From Ruminococcus sp. (GTDB taxonomy: Bacteria > Bacillota > Clostridia > Oscillospirales > Ruminococcaceae), in assembly GCA_020860605.1 (NCBI GenBank), contig JAJBTZ010000044.1, forward strand, positions 1-64,000: 64,000 nucleotides of DNA, written 5' to 3'. A model generated the notes under the pieces. That model was not told where the DNA came from. It did no database searches and worked only from the letters and a program-made list of their open reading frames with translations. This document shows, piece after piece, positions 1-8,470 of this stretch (its first letter is position 1; each line of letters opens with the position of its first letter). The position numbers and the translations under genes are program-made.

Positions 1-20
1 ATCTTACAAACATCACAAAT

Positions 21-49
21 ATTATAGCATATTTCAGCATCAATTGCAA
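21..49 (-). promoter_or_regulatory. Sigma-A-type promoter reading out of the left edge
   Basis: On the minus strand TTGCAA (49-44) is followed after 17 nt by a perfect TATAAT (26-21). It points to a gene left of the window. The 85 bases before the first gene otherwise hold only an A/T-rich stretch with no clean terminator. Confidence 0.6.
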
Positions 50-85
50 GGGGTTGGGGAGGTTTTGAAAAAAATTTTTTAAAAA

Positions 86-1228
86 TCAGTTTTTGAGAAG
101 CTTCAGCTTCGGAAGATTAGTGTCCTCGGCGAAGTTTGAGGCGTTGTAGAGGATGAGGATGCTGTCGTAATCTGAAAGGTCGCCGATGGAGGTGGTGGGG
201 TTGGTGAGGTAGCGGAGGTCGAGGACGGTGATGGAGGAGTAGTTTTCGGCAAGGAACGGGATGAGGCAGTTGGCGTAGGAGTCCTTGATGACGAGGAGGC
301 TGCCACCTGTCGAGTCGGAGACGACTTGGGTGGAGGCGACGTTTTCGCCAAGGTAGCAGAGGTATTTGTCTTTGCTGCTAAGATAGCTCTCGTCGAAGAC
401 GCTCACATAGGAGACATCGCCATCGTCATCGGTCACGACTTTCGAAACAGTGCGGGTGTTACTCAGATAAAACTCGACGGTGTCGGCCTCGATGCCACGG
501 TAGAGGACTTTTGAGTCGAGGGAGCCATAGAAGCTGTGGGAGGCATACTTAACGTCGAACTTGTCGAGGGTCGAGGCGGTGTAGCCCATGACATCTGAGG
601 CGAGGTTGTAGGCAAGATAGGCACCTTTCGAGGTCCAGTGGTGGTCGGTGCGGTAGTAGATATATTCCTCACGCTCAGAATAGAGGGCGTTGTAGACGTC
701 AATGGTCTCGACAGTCGAGTTTTCGGAAAGGTAGGAATAGGCATAACTGATGAGCTCCCGCTGGCTGACTTTCTTATTGATGTAGTCGACCTCGTCAGAA
801 TAGATTTCCGCAGCAGTCGGGACGAGCATGACATAGACGGGGGTGTCGGTGAGGGAGCTTAAGTAGGAGATCGCTTCGAGGGAGCTGTCGACGACGCTGT
901 AGTCGATTTCTTCGGTGAGCTCGAGAAGGCGGTCAGAGGTGATATAGACGCCGTTGACCTCATTCCTACCCTGAAGGAGCTCAAGGTCGGTGTGGAGGGT
1001 GATCCAGTTGGTTCTCAGGGCGAAATGGTCGTCGAGCCAGTCGGTGAGGTCCTCCGAATAGTCGCCAGAAAGCCAGTCGGAGATGGTGAAGTCTGGGAAC
1101 TCGGCAAGATAACGGTTCTCCGTTTCGGAAAAGTCGTCCTCAGGGATCACGAGGGAGACTATAGCGAGCAGGACAAGAAAGCCGATGAAAACGGCGATGT
1201 TGAGAATCTGGACGACTTTTTTCATCAT
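86..1228 (-). CDS. DHHW-family (AlgJ/AlgX-like) membrane-anchored protein
   Basis: 380 residues. One N-terminal membrane segment (about 7-28) is followed by the SETENRYLAEFP block typical of DHHW proteins, and the family signature D-H-H-W is at 195-198. A late block IKDSYANCLIPFL resembles the SGNH-like serine block of AlgJ/AlgX proteins. Relatives work beside MBOAT acyltransferases to O-acetylate an exported or wall polysaccharide; the polymer here is unknown. It is the last gene of a minus-strand run and starts 15 nt after the MBOAT gene. The two ATGs at 1228 and 1225 both lie behind GAAAGGAAG, so the start is uncertain by one codon. The family is confident, the substrate is inference. Confidence 0.85.
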   Translation of the reverse strand: MMKKVVQILNIAVFIGFLVLLAIVSLVIPEDDFSETENRYLAEFPDFTISDWLSGDYSEDLTDWLDDHFALRTNWITLHTDLELLQGRNEVNGVYITSDRLLELTEEIDYSVVDSSLEAISYLSSLTDTPVYVMLVPTAAEIYSDEVDYINKKVSQRELISYAYSYLSENSTVETIDVYNALYSEREEYIYYRTDHHWTSKGAYLAYNLASDVMGYTASTLDKFDVKYASHSFYGSLDSKVLYRGIEADTVEFYLSNTRTVSKVVTDDDGDVSYVSVFDESYLSSKDKYLCYLGENVASTQVVSDSTGGSLLVIKDSYANCLIPFLAENYSSITVLDLRYLTNPTTSIGDLSDYDSILILYNASNFAEDTNLPKLKLLKN

Positions 1229-1243
1229 GAAGGCTTCCTTTCG

Positions 1244-2638
1244 CTAAAAGTTGAAATAGAGGAACGGGTTGTAGCTCGAATTGACGAGATATGCCGTGCA
1301 GGCGATGAGGAGGGCTGCGGTGGCAATTGGGGTGATGGCCATGACGGCCTTTGAATCCTTGCCACCGAGACGGGAGATGTAGTTCCCTGTCGCTCCTGAC
1401 GAGAAGAAGAGGCAAAGGGCAAGCGGGATGGCAGCTTCTGCAAGAAGAGCTGAAGTGGAGGACGTGAGGAAGCTTCCGCCTGCTCCAAACATGGCGCCTA
1501 AATACTGGACACCAAGGCTCAGGGAGTCTGTGTCGAAGAATACCCAGCCGATGACAACGGCGAGCATGGTGTAGAGCCAGGAAACTGGCTTCGGAAGCTT
1601 CTTTAAGACTTTCGAAAAGCCGAGGTGTTCTATCACAATGAGAATTCCGAACCAGAGCCCCCAGAGGACGAAGTTCCAGCTGGCACCATGCCAAAGGCCA
1701 GTGAGGAGCCAGACAATCAGGAGGTTTCGGACAGTTTTAAGGGTCCCTTCCCTGCTCCCTCCCAGAGGGAAATAGACATATTCACGGAACCAAGAGCCGA
1801 GGCTGATGTGCCAGCGGCGCCAGAATTCGGAGACGGATTTCGAGAGGTACGGGAGGTTGAAGTTCTCCATGAAATCAAATCCCAGCATCTTGCCGAGGCC
1901 GATGGCCATGTCCGAATAGCCGGAGAAGTCGAAGTAAATCTGGAAGGTGAACGAAATGATGCCGATCCAGGCGGTGAGGGCTGGCGTTTCTGAGTAGTCC
2001 ATAGCCTTGACAGTCGACCAGATGGTGCCGATGTTGTTGGCAAGGAGAACTTTTTTTGCAAGGCCGATGACGAAGACGGTGACGCCTTCTGAGAACTTCG
2101 AAATGGTGACGGTACGCTGTTCAAGCTGTTCCTCAACATCCTGATACTTGACGATAGGGCCAGCGACAATCTGTGGGAACATGGCGATATAGGCAAAGAA
2201 GGTGACAAAGTTATGCTGAGGCTTGCTGGTGCCCCTGTACACGTCAATTATGTAGGACATGCTCTGAAATGTAAAGAACGAGATGCCGATCGGGAGAGGC
2301 AGGCCAGGATCCGGGATCGAAATATTAAAGATTGAATTTATTGTCGTGATGGCGAAAGATGTGTACTTAAATATAAATAGTATCGCAAGGTCTAAGATTA
2401 TCGAGAGGACGAGAACCAGTTTTCGCTTGTTTCCGAACCTCGACATCAGGAGACCTGCGACATAGTTGATGATTGAGGTGATGATGAGGACTATGACATA
2501 AACTGGCTCTCCCCAGGCATAGAAAACAAGCCCTGTGAGCGCGAGCATGGGGTTTTTGAACCTCATCGGCAGGACGCAGCAGAGAAGAATCGCTATCGGT
2601 AAAAAGTAAAAGAGAAATTCTACACTTGAGAATACCAT
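1244..2638 (-). CDS. MBOAT-family membrane O-acyltransferase (AlgI/DltB-like)
   Basis: 464 residues, normal for AlgI-type proteins, with many hydrophobic segments from residue 8 on. The conserved blocks FDFSGYSDMA (237-246), FWRRWHISL (272-280) and LTGLWHG with the presumed catalytic histidine H317 are intact. Such proteins pass acyl groups, usually acetyl, across the membrane onto a surface polysaccharide or teichoic acid. The DHHW protein just downstream is the usual extracellular partner. It begins 4 nt after the Toprim gene, so it is probably co-transcribed with holA and the RNase M5-like gene. No DltA, DltC or DltD neighbours are present, so D-alanylation is unlikely. Confidence 0.9.
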   Translation of the reverse strand: MVFSSVEFLFYFLPIAILLCCVLPMRFKNPMLALTGLVFYAWGEPVYVIVLIITSIINYVAGLLMSRFGNKRKLVLVLSIILDLAILFIFKYTSFAITTINSIFNISIPDPGLPLPIGISFFTFQSMSYIIDVYRGTSKPQHNFVTFFAYIAMFPQIVAGPIVKYQDVEEQLEQRTVTISKFSEGVTVFVIGLAKKVLLANNIGTIWSTVKAMDYSETPALTAWIGIISFTFQIYFDFSGYSDMAIGLGKMLGFDFMENFNLPYLSKSVSEFWRRWHISLGSWFREYVYFPLGGSREGTLKTVRNLLIVWLLTGLWHGASWNFVLWGLWFGILIVIEHLGFSKVLKKLPKPVSWLYTMLAVVIGWVFFDTDSLSLGVQYLGAMFGAGGSFLTSSTSALLAEAAIPLALCLFFSSGATGNYISRLGGKDSKAVMAITPIATAALLIACTAYLVNSSYNPFLYFNF

Positions 2639-2642
2639 TTGG

Positions 2643-3230
2643 TTACTGTCCTTTGTTTATTTCGTCCACCGCTTCACGGTATTTATCGTACCCGACGGTG
2701 CGGTTTATTGCTTCTAAAAGCGAATTTGAGGAGAGTCTTTCGGGAAGATTGAGCCTTCGCTTGAGCTCGTCACGGCGAGATGAGGAATCAGGCCTCCCTG
2801 TGAAGCCGTCTTCGTAGAAATCCATCTTGGTGACGAGGCGAGATCCTTCGGAATTCTCATCTTCCGAGAATGGCTTCAGGACTTCTATGAGAACGCTGTC
2901 GGGCATACCCTCGACACCGAGCTTGCCTTCGGCTGAAGGGGCGAGCTTCCGCTTTTCCTTGCCATAAATGTCGGGGATATAGGCACACCTGACGTTGCCG
3001 TTTTTGATTACGCCTTTGATATGGCCACGGATACGGAAGCCTGCGGAGTCACTGTCTGTGAGAATTATGAGGCCACCGTGTTCGGAATAATATCTGAGGA
3101 GCTGAATGGTTTTCTTGTCCTTGAAAACTCCGAAGCCGTTTACGACAACTATCGGGCAGTCGACGAGTCTTGAAAGCTTAGCCTTATCATATTTGCCCTC
3201 GACAACGATGGCGCCGTTTATATGGAGCAT
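2643..3230 (-). CDS. rnmV: Ribonuclease M5-like Toprim protein
   Basis: 195 residues. The Toprim domain has the glutamate motif VVEGKYD (E11) and the D-x-D motif LTDSDSAG (D59, D61), spaced as in RNase M5, which matures 5S rRNA. The C-terminal part carries the conserved KRKLAPSAEGKLGVEGM region seen in clostridial M5 homologues. The start at 3230 has AGGAGG six bases upstream inside the end of holA, with a 3-nt gap between the genes. In Bacillus rnmV sits next to rsmA (ksgA); here rsmA is about 51 kb away and holA is the partner. A role as a different Toprim nuclease cannot be excluded. Confidence 0.8.
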   Translation of the reverse strand: MLHINGAIVVEGKYDKAKLSRLVDCPIVVVNGFGVFKDKKTIQLLRYYSEHGGLIILTDSDSAGFRIRGHIKGVIKNGNVRCAYIPDIYGKEKRKLAPSAEGKLGVEGMPDSVLIEVLKPFSEDENSEGSRLVTKMDFYEDGFTGRPDSSSRRDELKRRLNLPERLSSNSLLEAINRTVGYDKYREAVDEINKGQ

Positions 3231-3233
3231 GAG

Positions 3234-4286
3234 CTACCTCCTGTAGGAGAGAATTTTGCTGATGGCTTCCTCCAAAAGAATCTTTGGGTCTGTACGCTTC
3301 GACTTCATGTCGATATCGCACTGGGAGAGAATTCCGATGCCATAGCGAAGCTTTTCGAGAGGGATGCTCATGCAGTCGCGGAAGGCATTTCTGACTGCGA
3401 ATTCCCTGCCACGATATGAGAAATCCCTCGTGACATCATCCTGGTGATAACCGCCTATCACCGCGGTTTTGGCACGATATAAGTCCATGAACGAGCCTGA
3501 GATCACTGAGAGAAGAACGATAGGCTCAGCCTGTCTTGAATAGAGCTTGTCGAGCGTTCTGAAGGCTTCGCTCCCCTTCCCTGTCAGAACTGCACGAGAA
3601 AGCTTGTAGGCGTCGGTTTCGAGCTGGTCGGAGACGAGAAGGTCGATCATTTCCTTCGTTATCTCGCCTGAGCCAGCGTATGCTGAGAGCTTGTCGAGCT
3701 CGTTGTCAATCATCAGGATGCTGCAATTTTGTAAACTGGCGAGGTATTCGGCGTTCTTCGGGGACATGAAGCAGCCTGATGGGGTGAGCCTTGAATTTAT
3801 GTGGTTCACAAGCTCGTTCGGCTTCTTCTGAGGGAATTCGGTGACGATGCCACCCAGCTTCGAAATATGATCGCAGAGCTTCTTGTTCTTCTGAGTGAGA
3901 GCCTTCTTGCCGGCTGCAAGGTCAACGCCAGTGGTGTAGAAGATGAAAGTAGTGGTTGTGGGGTCGAGGTCTGTTATTGCCTTGAAAAGAGTGTCCTGCT
4001 CGTCTTTCTTTAAGTTATCGGCGTTCAGGTCATTTATGAGAGTTACAGTTCTGTCGGCAAATATAGGGAGAGCTTCGGCTATATCGGAGAGCTCAGAGGT
4101 GGAAAAGTCTGCTCCTGTGATAAAATGGTAATTGAGATCTCTCTGATCCTTCGGGAGAAGCTTGTCGCGAAGCTTTTTTGCAATGCTCTCGGCGGAGGCG
4201 ACATCCTTTCCCCAGAAGAAATAAACCCCTCGGATATCTCCCTTTCGTATTGACTTTATGAGCTCAGTATCTGTTAAATAAGGCAT
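3234..4286 (-). CDS. holA: DNA polymerase III delta subunit
   Basis: 350 residues, the usual length of the clamp-loader delta subunit, which opens the beta sliding clamp. The N-terminal KGDIRGVYFFWGKD block is typical of HolA, followed by an AAA-like domain without catalytic Walker motifs and a C-terminal collar domain (PIVLLSVISGSFMDLYRAK). I place the start at 4286 because GGAGG lies 7 nt upstream and because the longer reading from 4328 would begin at the -10 box of the gene's own promoter (4322-4317). It is first in a run with rnmV, MBOAT and DHHW. Confidence 0.92.
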   Translation of the reverse strand: MPYLTDTELIKSIRKGDIRGVYFFWGKDVASAESIAKKLRDKLLPKDQRDLNYHFITGADFSTSELSDIAEALPIFADRTVTLINDLNADNLKKDEQDTLFKAITDLDPTTTTFIFYTTGVDLAAGKKALTQKNKKLCDHISKLGGIVTEFPQKKPNELVNHINSRLTPSGCFMSPKNAEYLASLQNCSILMIDNELDKLSAYAGSGEITKEMIDLLVSDQLETDAYKLSRAVLTGKGSEAFRTLDKLYSRQAEPIVLLSVISGSFMDLYRAKTAVIGGYHQDDVTRDFSYRGREFAVRNAFRDCMSIPLEKLRYGIGILSQCDIDMKSKRTDPKILLEEAISKILSYRR

Positions 4287-4316
4287 GACTACGCCTCCAA
4301 TCAGGTTATTGCATCC

Positions 4317-4345
4317 ATTATAATACATTATTTCCCGTTTTGCAA
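4317..4345 (-). promoter_or_regulatory. holA promoter
   Basis: Minus-strand TTGCAA (4345-4340), 17-nt spacer, perfect TATAAT (4322-4317). Transcription would begin near 4310, about 24 nt before the holA ATG. It is back to back with the plus-strand promoter at 4347-4375. Confidence 0.75.
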
Positions 4346-4346
4346 G

Positions 4347-4375
4347 TTGACTTTATCGCAAATAGGGGCTATAAT
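4347..4375 (+). promoter_or_regulatory. Promoter of the lipoprotein gene
   Basis: TTGACT (4347-4352), 17-nt spacer, TATAAT (4370-4375). This excludes the apparent upstream TTG start at 4347, which is the -35 box itself. Confidence 0.75.
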
Positions 4376-4418
4376 AGTAGGTAACGCAAATTTTTATAGA
4401 CAGGAAATGATGAGCATA

Positions 4419-5426
4419 ATGCGAATTAGAAATATATTGGCTTTGATTACTGCGATTGTTATCGGAATGTCCCTCTGTGGTTGCTCGATGCAAACGGAGA
4501 GCTATACCGATTCAAACATGGACTTTGACCAATATGGCGAAGGCTATCCACACATCGCCGAGGGTGCCGATGGGTATTACTACATGAGTAGCGACGACAT
4601 CTGGTTCTATGATTACGATACCGGCGAAACAAGTCTTTATTGCAACGAGTTTGGAAGTGTTGATTATCTTGGCTACTACGACAATGCGCCCTATGCTGTT
4701 GGTGATGGAGCACTGTATGTCTTGTCGGATGATGGCAGCAGGGAGAAGGTTTTTGATATCCCTGAGATCGAAAATCTCAGCAATACACAGATCACTATCC
4801 ACTCAGGATGGCTTGTTGCTTGCGGACTTAATGAAGACGGCAGCGCCGAAGTTCTGAGATATTCTCTTGAAGATGGCACCTGTGAAACGATTTATGAGCT
4901 TGCAGAGGCTGAATATGTCAAGGTTTCGCCCTATTCGGATATCGTCTATATTCTTGCTGGCAATTCTCAGATTACTGAGCTTTGCGGATATGACCTTGAT
5001 TCTTTGGAAACCAGCGTGCTCTATAGCTCTGGGGATTGTGTCTTTACGGACCCGTTCTTCAGAACAACTGTTGAGGCAGCCTATATGAGCGAAGGCGGAG
5101 CTGTTTATGCCTACAATGTGACCACAGGCGAGATTTCGGTTTCGTTTGACTTCAATTCGGATGAGACCACTGCTTACGAAATCGGAGGATTTGCGGAGTA
5201 TTATGTCTTCGCTGGCTACATTGACGATAGCGGATATCATCTCTACGTAAAGGACATCTATGGGAACGACAAGATTGTCACAGACATTGCACTCTCCGAT
5301 GAAATTGAGGCTGTTATCTGCGGAAGTGACAGCCAGAGGGTTTTCGTGATGGTAAATCTGGGCTCAAGCGAGAGCTCTTTGATCGCCGTAAACTACCTGA
5401 ACGGCGAATTTGAGACTCTGTGGTAA
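4419..5426 (+). CDS. Secreted lipoprotein with beta-propeller-like repeats, function unknown
   Basis: About 335 residues. The N terminus MRIRNILALITAIVIG is a lipoprotein signal ending in the lipobox LCGC, so the mature protein should be tethered to the outer face of the membrane. The rest is a series of strands with recurring WFYDYDTGE, LRYSLEDGT and GYDLDSLE patterns, suggesting a beta-propeller of the DUF5050 or Kelch-like kind. ATGs at 4407, 4410 and 4419 follow AGGAA (4402-4406); 4419 has the least crowded spacing but 4410 is possible. It lies between its own promoter and the prfB promoter with no clear terminator. I do not recognise a specific function. Confidence 0.75.
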   Translation: MRIRNILALITAIVIGMSLCGCSMQTESYTDSNMDFDQYGEGYPHIAEGADGYYYMSSDDIWFYDYDTGETSLYCNEFGSVDYLGYYDNAPYAVGDGALYVLSDDGSREKVFDIPEIENLSNTQITIHSGWLVACGLNEDGSAEVLRYSLEDGTCETIYELAEAEYVKVSPYSDIVYILAGNSQITELCGYDLDSLETSVLYSSGDCVFTDPFFRTTVEAAYMSEGGAVYAYNVTTGEISVSFDFNSDETTAYEIGGFAEYYVFAGYIDDSGYHLYVKDIYGNDKIVTDIALSDEIEAVICGSDSQRVFVMVNLGSSESSLIAVNYLNGEFETLW

Positions 5427-5456
5427 CCACTCCGGCGGAAAATGTTCAAAAATCCC

Positions 5457-5485
5457 TTGAAATAAGGGCAAAGATATGATACAAT
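5457..5485 (+). promoter_or_regulatory. prfB promoter
   Basis: TTGAAA (5457-5462), 17-nt spacer, TACAAT (5480-5485), about 33 nt before the prfB ribosome binding site. Confidence 0.7.
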
Positions 5486-5525
5486 ATCGCACGGAACAAT
5501 TATTAAAGTTACTACGGAGGAAAAT

Positions 5526-6644
5526 ATGCTTTTAATAGATGAATTAGCGAGATCACTTAACGAATATCGTCCGAAATTAGATGAGCTCCACAAGGCTCTC
5601 AACATCGAATCGGCGAAAGAAGAAATTGAACAGCTGCACAACAAGGCAGCTGAACCTGGCTTCTGGGACGACATGGAGAAGTCTCAAAAGATCTTGCAAA
5701 GAACCAAGTCTCTTGAGAACGCCGTTGAGAACGACAGAAAGCTCTTCTCTCAGGCGGACGACATTGAGACTATGATTGAAATGTATTCTGAAGATGGCGA
5801 CGAGGAGCTCTTGGAAGAGATTAAATCTGAGCTCGAGGAGTTCTCGGCAAAGATCGATCAGCTGACGCTCTCTACCCTTCTCACAGGAGAATACGACCAC
5901 TCGAATGCTATTCTTAATTTCCATGCAGGAGCAGGAGGCACCGAGGCTCAGGACTGGACGGAGATGCTGCTCAGAATGTACACCCGTTGGGGTGAGGCTC
6001 ATGGGTATAAGATTTCGGTTCTTGATGTCCTGGATGGCACCGATGCTGGAATCAAGAGCGCTTCGGTTATCATCGAGGGCGAGAATGCCTATGGTTACCT
6101 GAAGAGCGAGGCGGGAGTTCACAGGCTTGTAAGAATTTCGCCGTTTGACGCTGCTGGTGCCAGACACACCTCCTTCTCGGCGGTTGAGGTCATGCCAGAA
6201 ATAAACGACGATATGAGCGTTGAGATTCGGCCTGAGGACATCAAGATGGATGTCTTCCGCTCGAGTGGAGCTGGTGGACAGCACATCAACAAGACGAGCT
6301 CGGCTGTCAGACTGACCCACATTCCGACAGGAATTGTCACCTCCTGCCAAACTCAAAGAAGCCAGGTCCAGAACCGTGACTATGCAATGAAGATGCTGGT
6401 TGCGAAGCTGGTTGAAATCAAGGAACGCGAGCACCTTGCAAAGATAGAGGACATCAAAGGCGTCCAGAAAGAAATCGCCTGGGGCTCCCAGATCCGTTCC
6501 TACGTCTTCATGCCCTACACTCTCGTCAAAGACCACCGCACTGGCTACGAAAACGGCAACGTTCAGGCAGTCATGGATGGCGAGCTTGATGGGTTTATAA
6601 ATGCCTATCTCAAGGCGCTGTCGAATGGGGCGCTTGAAAAATAA
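5526..6644 (+). CDS. prfB: Peptide chain release factor 2
   Basis: 372 residues in one uninterrupted frame. RF2 releases finished peptides at UAA and UGA stop codons. The tripeptide anticodon SPF is at 205-207 (RF1 would have PxT) and the peptidyl-transferase-centre GGQ at 250-252. The usual RF2 autoregulatory +1 frameshift around codon 26 (CUU UGA C) is absent: the N terminus reads straight through as HKALNIESAKEEIEQL. ATG follows GGAGG with good spacing. It has its own promoter and ends at a hairpin terminator. Confidence 0.97.
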   Translation: MLLIDELARSLNEYRPKLDELHKALNIESAKEEIEQLHNKAAEPGFWDDMEKSQKILQRTKSLENAVENDRKLFSQADDIETMIEMYSEDGDEELLEEIKSELEEFSAKIDQLTLSTLLTGEYDHSNAILNFHAGAGGTEAQDWTEMLLRMYTRWGEAHGYKISVLDVLDGTDAGIKSASVIIEGENAYGYLKSEAGVHRLVRISPFDAAGARHTSFSAVEVMPEINDDMSVEIRPEDIKMDVFRSSGAGGQHINKTSSAVRLTHIPTGIVTSCQTQRSQVQNRDYAMKMLVAKLVEIKEREHLAKIEDIKGVQKEIAWGSQIRSYVFMPYTLVKDHRTGYENGNVQAVMDGELDGFINAYLKALSNGALEK

Positions 6645-6658
6645 TTTGAGATATGAAA

Positions 6659-6691
6659 AGCACGGCTGAGGTGGCTCGCCGTGCTATTTTT
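6659..6691. terminator. Terminator between prfB and the serine hydrolase
   Basis: AGCACGGC (6659-6666) pairs with GCCGTGCT (6678-6685), and GAG/CTC in the loop can extend the stem. A T-run follows on plus (6687-6690) and AAAA precedes it, so it may serve both converging genes. Confidence 0.85.
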
Positions 6692-6701
6692 ACTACAAGT
6701 A

Positions 6702-7880
6702 TTACAGGTCTAAATCGCTTCTGACAGCGTTGACGAGTTTTCGGGTCAGGCCACAGGTGCCACAGTCGACTCTTTGCATACCGATGAGGATCGTCAGGCC
6801 GCTTTCGGGGCTGTTTGAGAAGTAGGGGCCGAGCCAGCCGTCCCAGCCATATTCGCCTTTTTCAGCGTAGATGACTGCCTGACCGGGGTCGACGCAGTTA
6901 CGCATCAGATTGCCGTAGCTGAAGCCTCTGAGGCCACTCCAGTGCTCGCTGAGTTCCCTCTGTTGCCAAGGCATGAGGCTTGGGGAGGTCATGTACTTGA
7001 CGGCGGATTTTGAGAGGATTCTGTGGCCGTTATACTCTCCGCCGTTCTGGAGCATGGTGGCGAACTTGGCATAGTCGTCGAGCGTCGAGCAGAGTCCAGC
7101 TCCGCCAGATTCGAACTCTGGGGGCTTGACCATCGAGTATCTGATGCCGAGGTGGTTGCGGTCCTTGTCCTCTTCCTCGATGCACCACTTTTCGTAGTTG
7201 GTGCGATATATCTTTGAGAGCCTATGCCGCTTCTCTGGCGGAACCCAGAAGCCGGTGTCGTTCATGCCGAGGGGCTCGAAAATCTCTTTTTCAAGGAATT
7301 CGCCGAACTTCATGCCTGAGACGAGCTCGACTACTGCTCCTAAGATGTCAGCTGAAGAGCCATACATGAACTTCTCGCCGGGATCAAAGCTTAAGTCACA
7401 CTCGGCGATTCGCTTTGCAAATTCCATAGTCGTCATCGGGTTGTCGCCGGTGAGGCGCTGCCCAAGCTCCCAGAAGACCTCAGAGACCTGCTGCTCAGCG
7501 ATGCCTTCTCCGGGATACGGGATGCCGGAGGTCATGTTCAGTAAATCTTTGACCATGATTTCGTTCTGTGTCTTGACGCGCTTGCCGTCCTTGTAGGTAT
7601 AGGCGGGTTTGAAGCCAGGGAAGAACCAGCAGAGGCAGTTTGAGATGTCGAGAAGTCCCCTGTCAACTAAAATCATCACGGCAGCTGCCGTTATCGGCTT
7701 GCTCATCGAATAGAGCCTCATGATGGTGTCACGTGAGAATGGAACCTTGTTCTCCATGTCTCTGTAGCCAAAGTTTTCGTAGATAAGCTCCTTGCCGTTC
7801 TGAAGAACGAGCATATTCACGCCAGCGGTGAAGCGGTTGTCCTCACATTCTTGACGCATTATTTCTTTATAATTATTCAT
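6702..7880 (-). CDS. Serine beta-lactamase-like hydrolase (class C/esterase family)
   Basis: 392 residues. The family serine motif S-x-x-K is SMSK at 58-61, and a Y-x-S element (MYGSS) lies near the middle, as in the AmpC/esterase/EstB group. There is no signal peptide, so it is probably a cytoplasmic esterase or peptidase-like enzyme and not an exported beta-lactamase. The start at 7880 has GGAGGT with a 7-nt spacer; the ATG at 7895 overlaps that ribosome binding site and is unlikely. It is a single-gene unit facing prfB, driven by the consensus promoter at 7943-7915. The substrate cannot be told from sequence. Confidence 0.88.
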   Translation of the reverse strand: MNNYKEIMRQECEDNRFTAGVNMLVLQNGKELIYENFGYRDMENKVPFSRDTIMRLYSMSKPITAAAVMILVDRGLLDISNCLCWFFPGFKPAYTYKDGKRVKTQNEIMVKDLLNMTSGIPYPGEGIAEQQVSEVFWELGQRLTGDNPMTTMEFAKRIAECDLSFDPGEKFMYGSSADILGAVVELVSGMKFGEFLEKEIFEPLGMNDTGFWVPPEKRHRLSKIYRTNYEKWCIEEEDKDRNHLGIRYSMVKPPEFESGGAGLCSTLDDYAKFATMLQNGGEYNGHRILSKSAVKYMTSPSLMPWQQRELSEHWSGLRGFSYGNLMRNCVDPGQAVIYAEKGEYGWDGWLGPYFSNSPESGLTILIGMQRVDCGTCGLTRKLVNAVRSDLDL

Positions 7881-7914
7881 TCTATGACCTCCCATAAGTA
7901 TTTAAGCTGGTTCA

Positions 7915-7943
7915 ATTATATACCTGCGGGAGCGATGTGTCAA
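7915..7943 (-). promoter_or_regulatory. Full-consensus promoter of the serine hydrolase gene
   Basis: Minus-strand TTGACA (7943-7938), 17 nt, TATAAT (7920-7915): a perfect match in both boxes. Confidence 0.85.
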
Positions 7944-7962
7944 TGAAATTCTCGCAAAATAC

Positions 7963-7991
7963 TTGAACTTGGGAGAGATTTGGTATACAAT
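7963..7991 (+). promoter_or_regulatory. Promoter of rnhA and the cysteine desulfurase
   Basis: TTGAAC (7963-7968), 17 nt, TACAAT (7986-7991). It is divergent from the hydrolase promoter, with 19 nt between the two -35 boxes. Confidence 0.7.
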
Positions 7992-8014
7992 TAGCTCTAT
8001 CAGGTGGTGACGAT

Positions 8015-8470
8015 TTGAAAACTGTTAATATTTACACCGACGGGGCTTGTTCGGGGAATCCAGGAGCTGGCGGTTGGGGTGCTATACTTGAGTATAAAGG
8101 CATTCGCAAAGAGATGAGCGGAGCGGAGGCGTCAACGACTAATAATCGGATGGAGCTTTCGGCTGCTGTTTATGCTTTGGAGGCTTTGAATGAGCCTTGC
8201 AAGATTATACTGACGACCGATTCGCAATATCTGGTCAACGGGATGACCAAGGGCTGGGCGAAGTCGTGGAAGAAGAACGGCTGGATTAAGTCGGACAAGA
8301 AACCGGCTCTCAATTCCGACCTCTGGGAAAAGCTCCTTGAGCTTGATGAGATTCACGATATCAAGTTCGTATGGGTGAAGGGCCATGCCGGGCACCCGGA
8401 AAACGAGCGATGCGACAGACTGGCAGTTGGGGCCTACACCAAGCTGAAAGAAGGGCTTAAGAATGGATAA
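8015..8470 (+). CDS. rnhA: Ribonuclease HI
   Basis: 151 residues. RNase HI cleaves the RNA strand of RNA/DNA hybrids. All four acidic active-site positions are visible: the first Asp in [12 protein letters not shown], the Glu in NNRMEL, the Asp in TTDSQYL and the last Asp in NERCDRLA; the handle-region WKKNGW block is also present. The start is a TTG at 8015 behind AGGTGG with a 7-nt spacer. The last 8 nt overlap the desulfurase gene, so the two are probably translationally coupled. Confidence 0.95.
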   Translation: MKTVNIYTDGACSGNPGAGGWGAILEYKGIRKEMSGAEASTTNNRMELSAAVYALEALNEPCKIILTTDSQYLVNGMTKGWAKSWKKNGWIKSDKKPALNSDLWEKLLELDEIHDIKFVWVKGHAGHPENERCDRLAVGAYTKLKEGLKNG

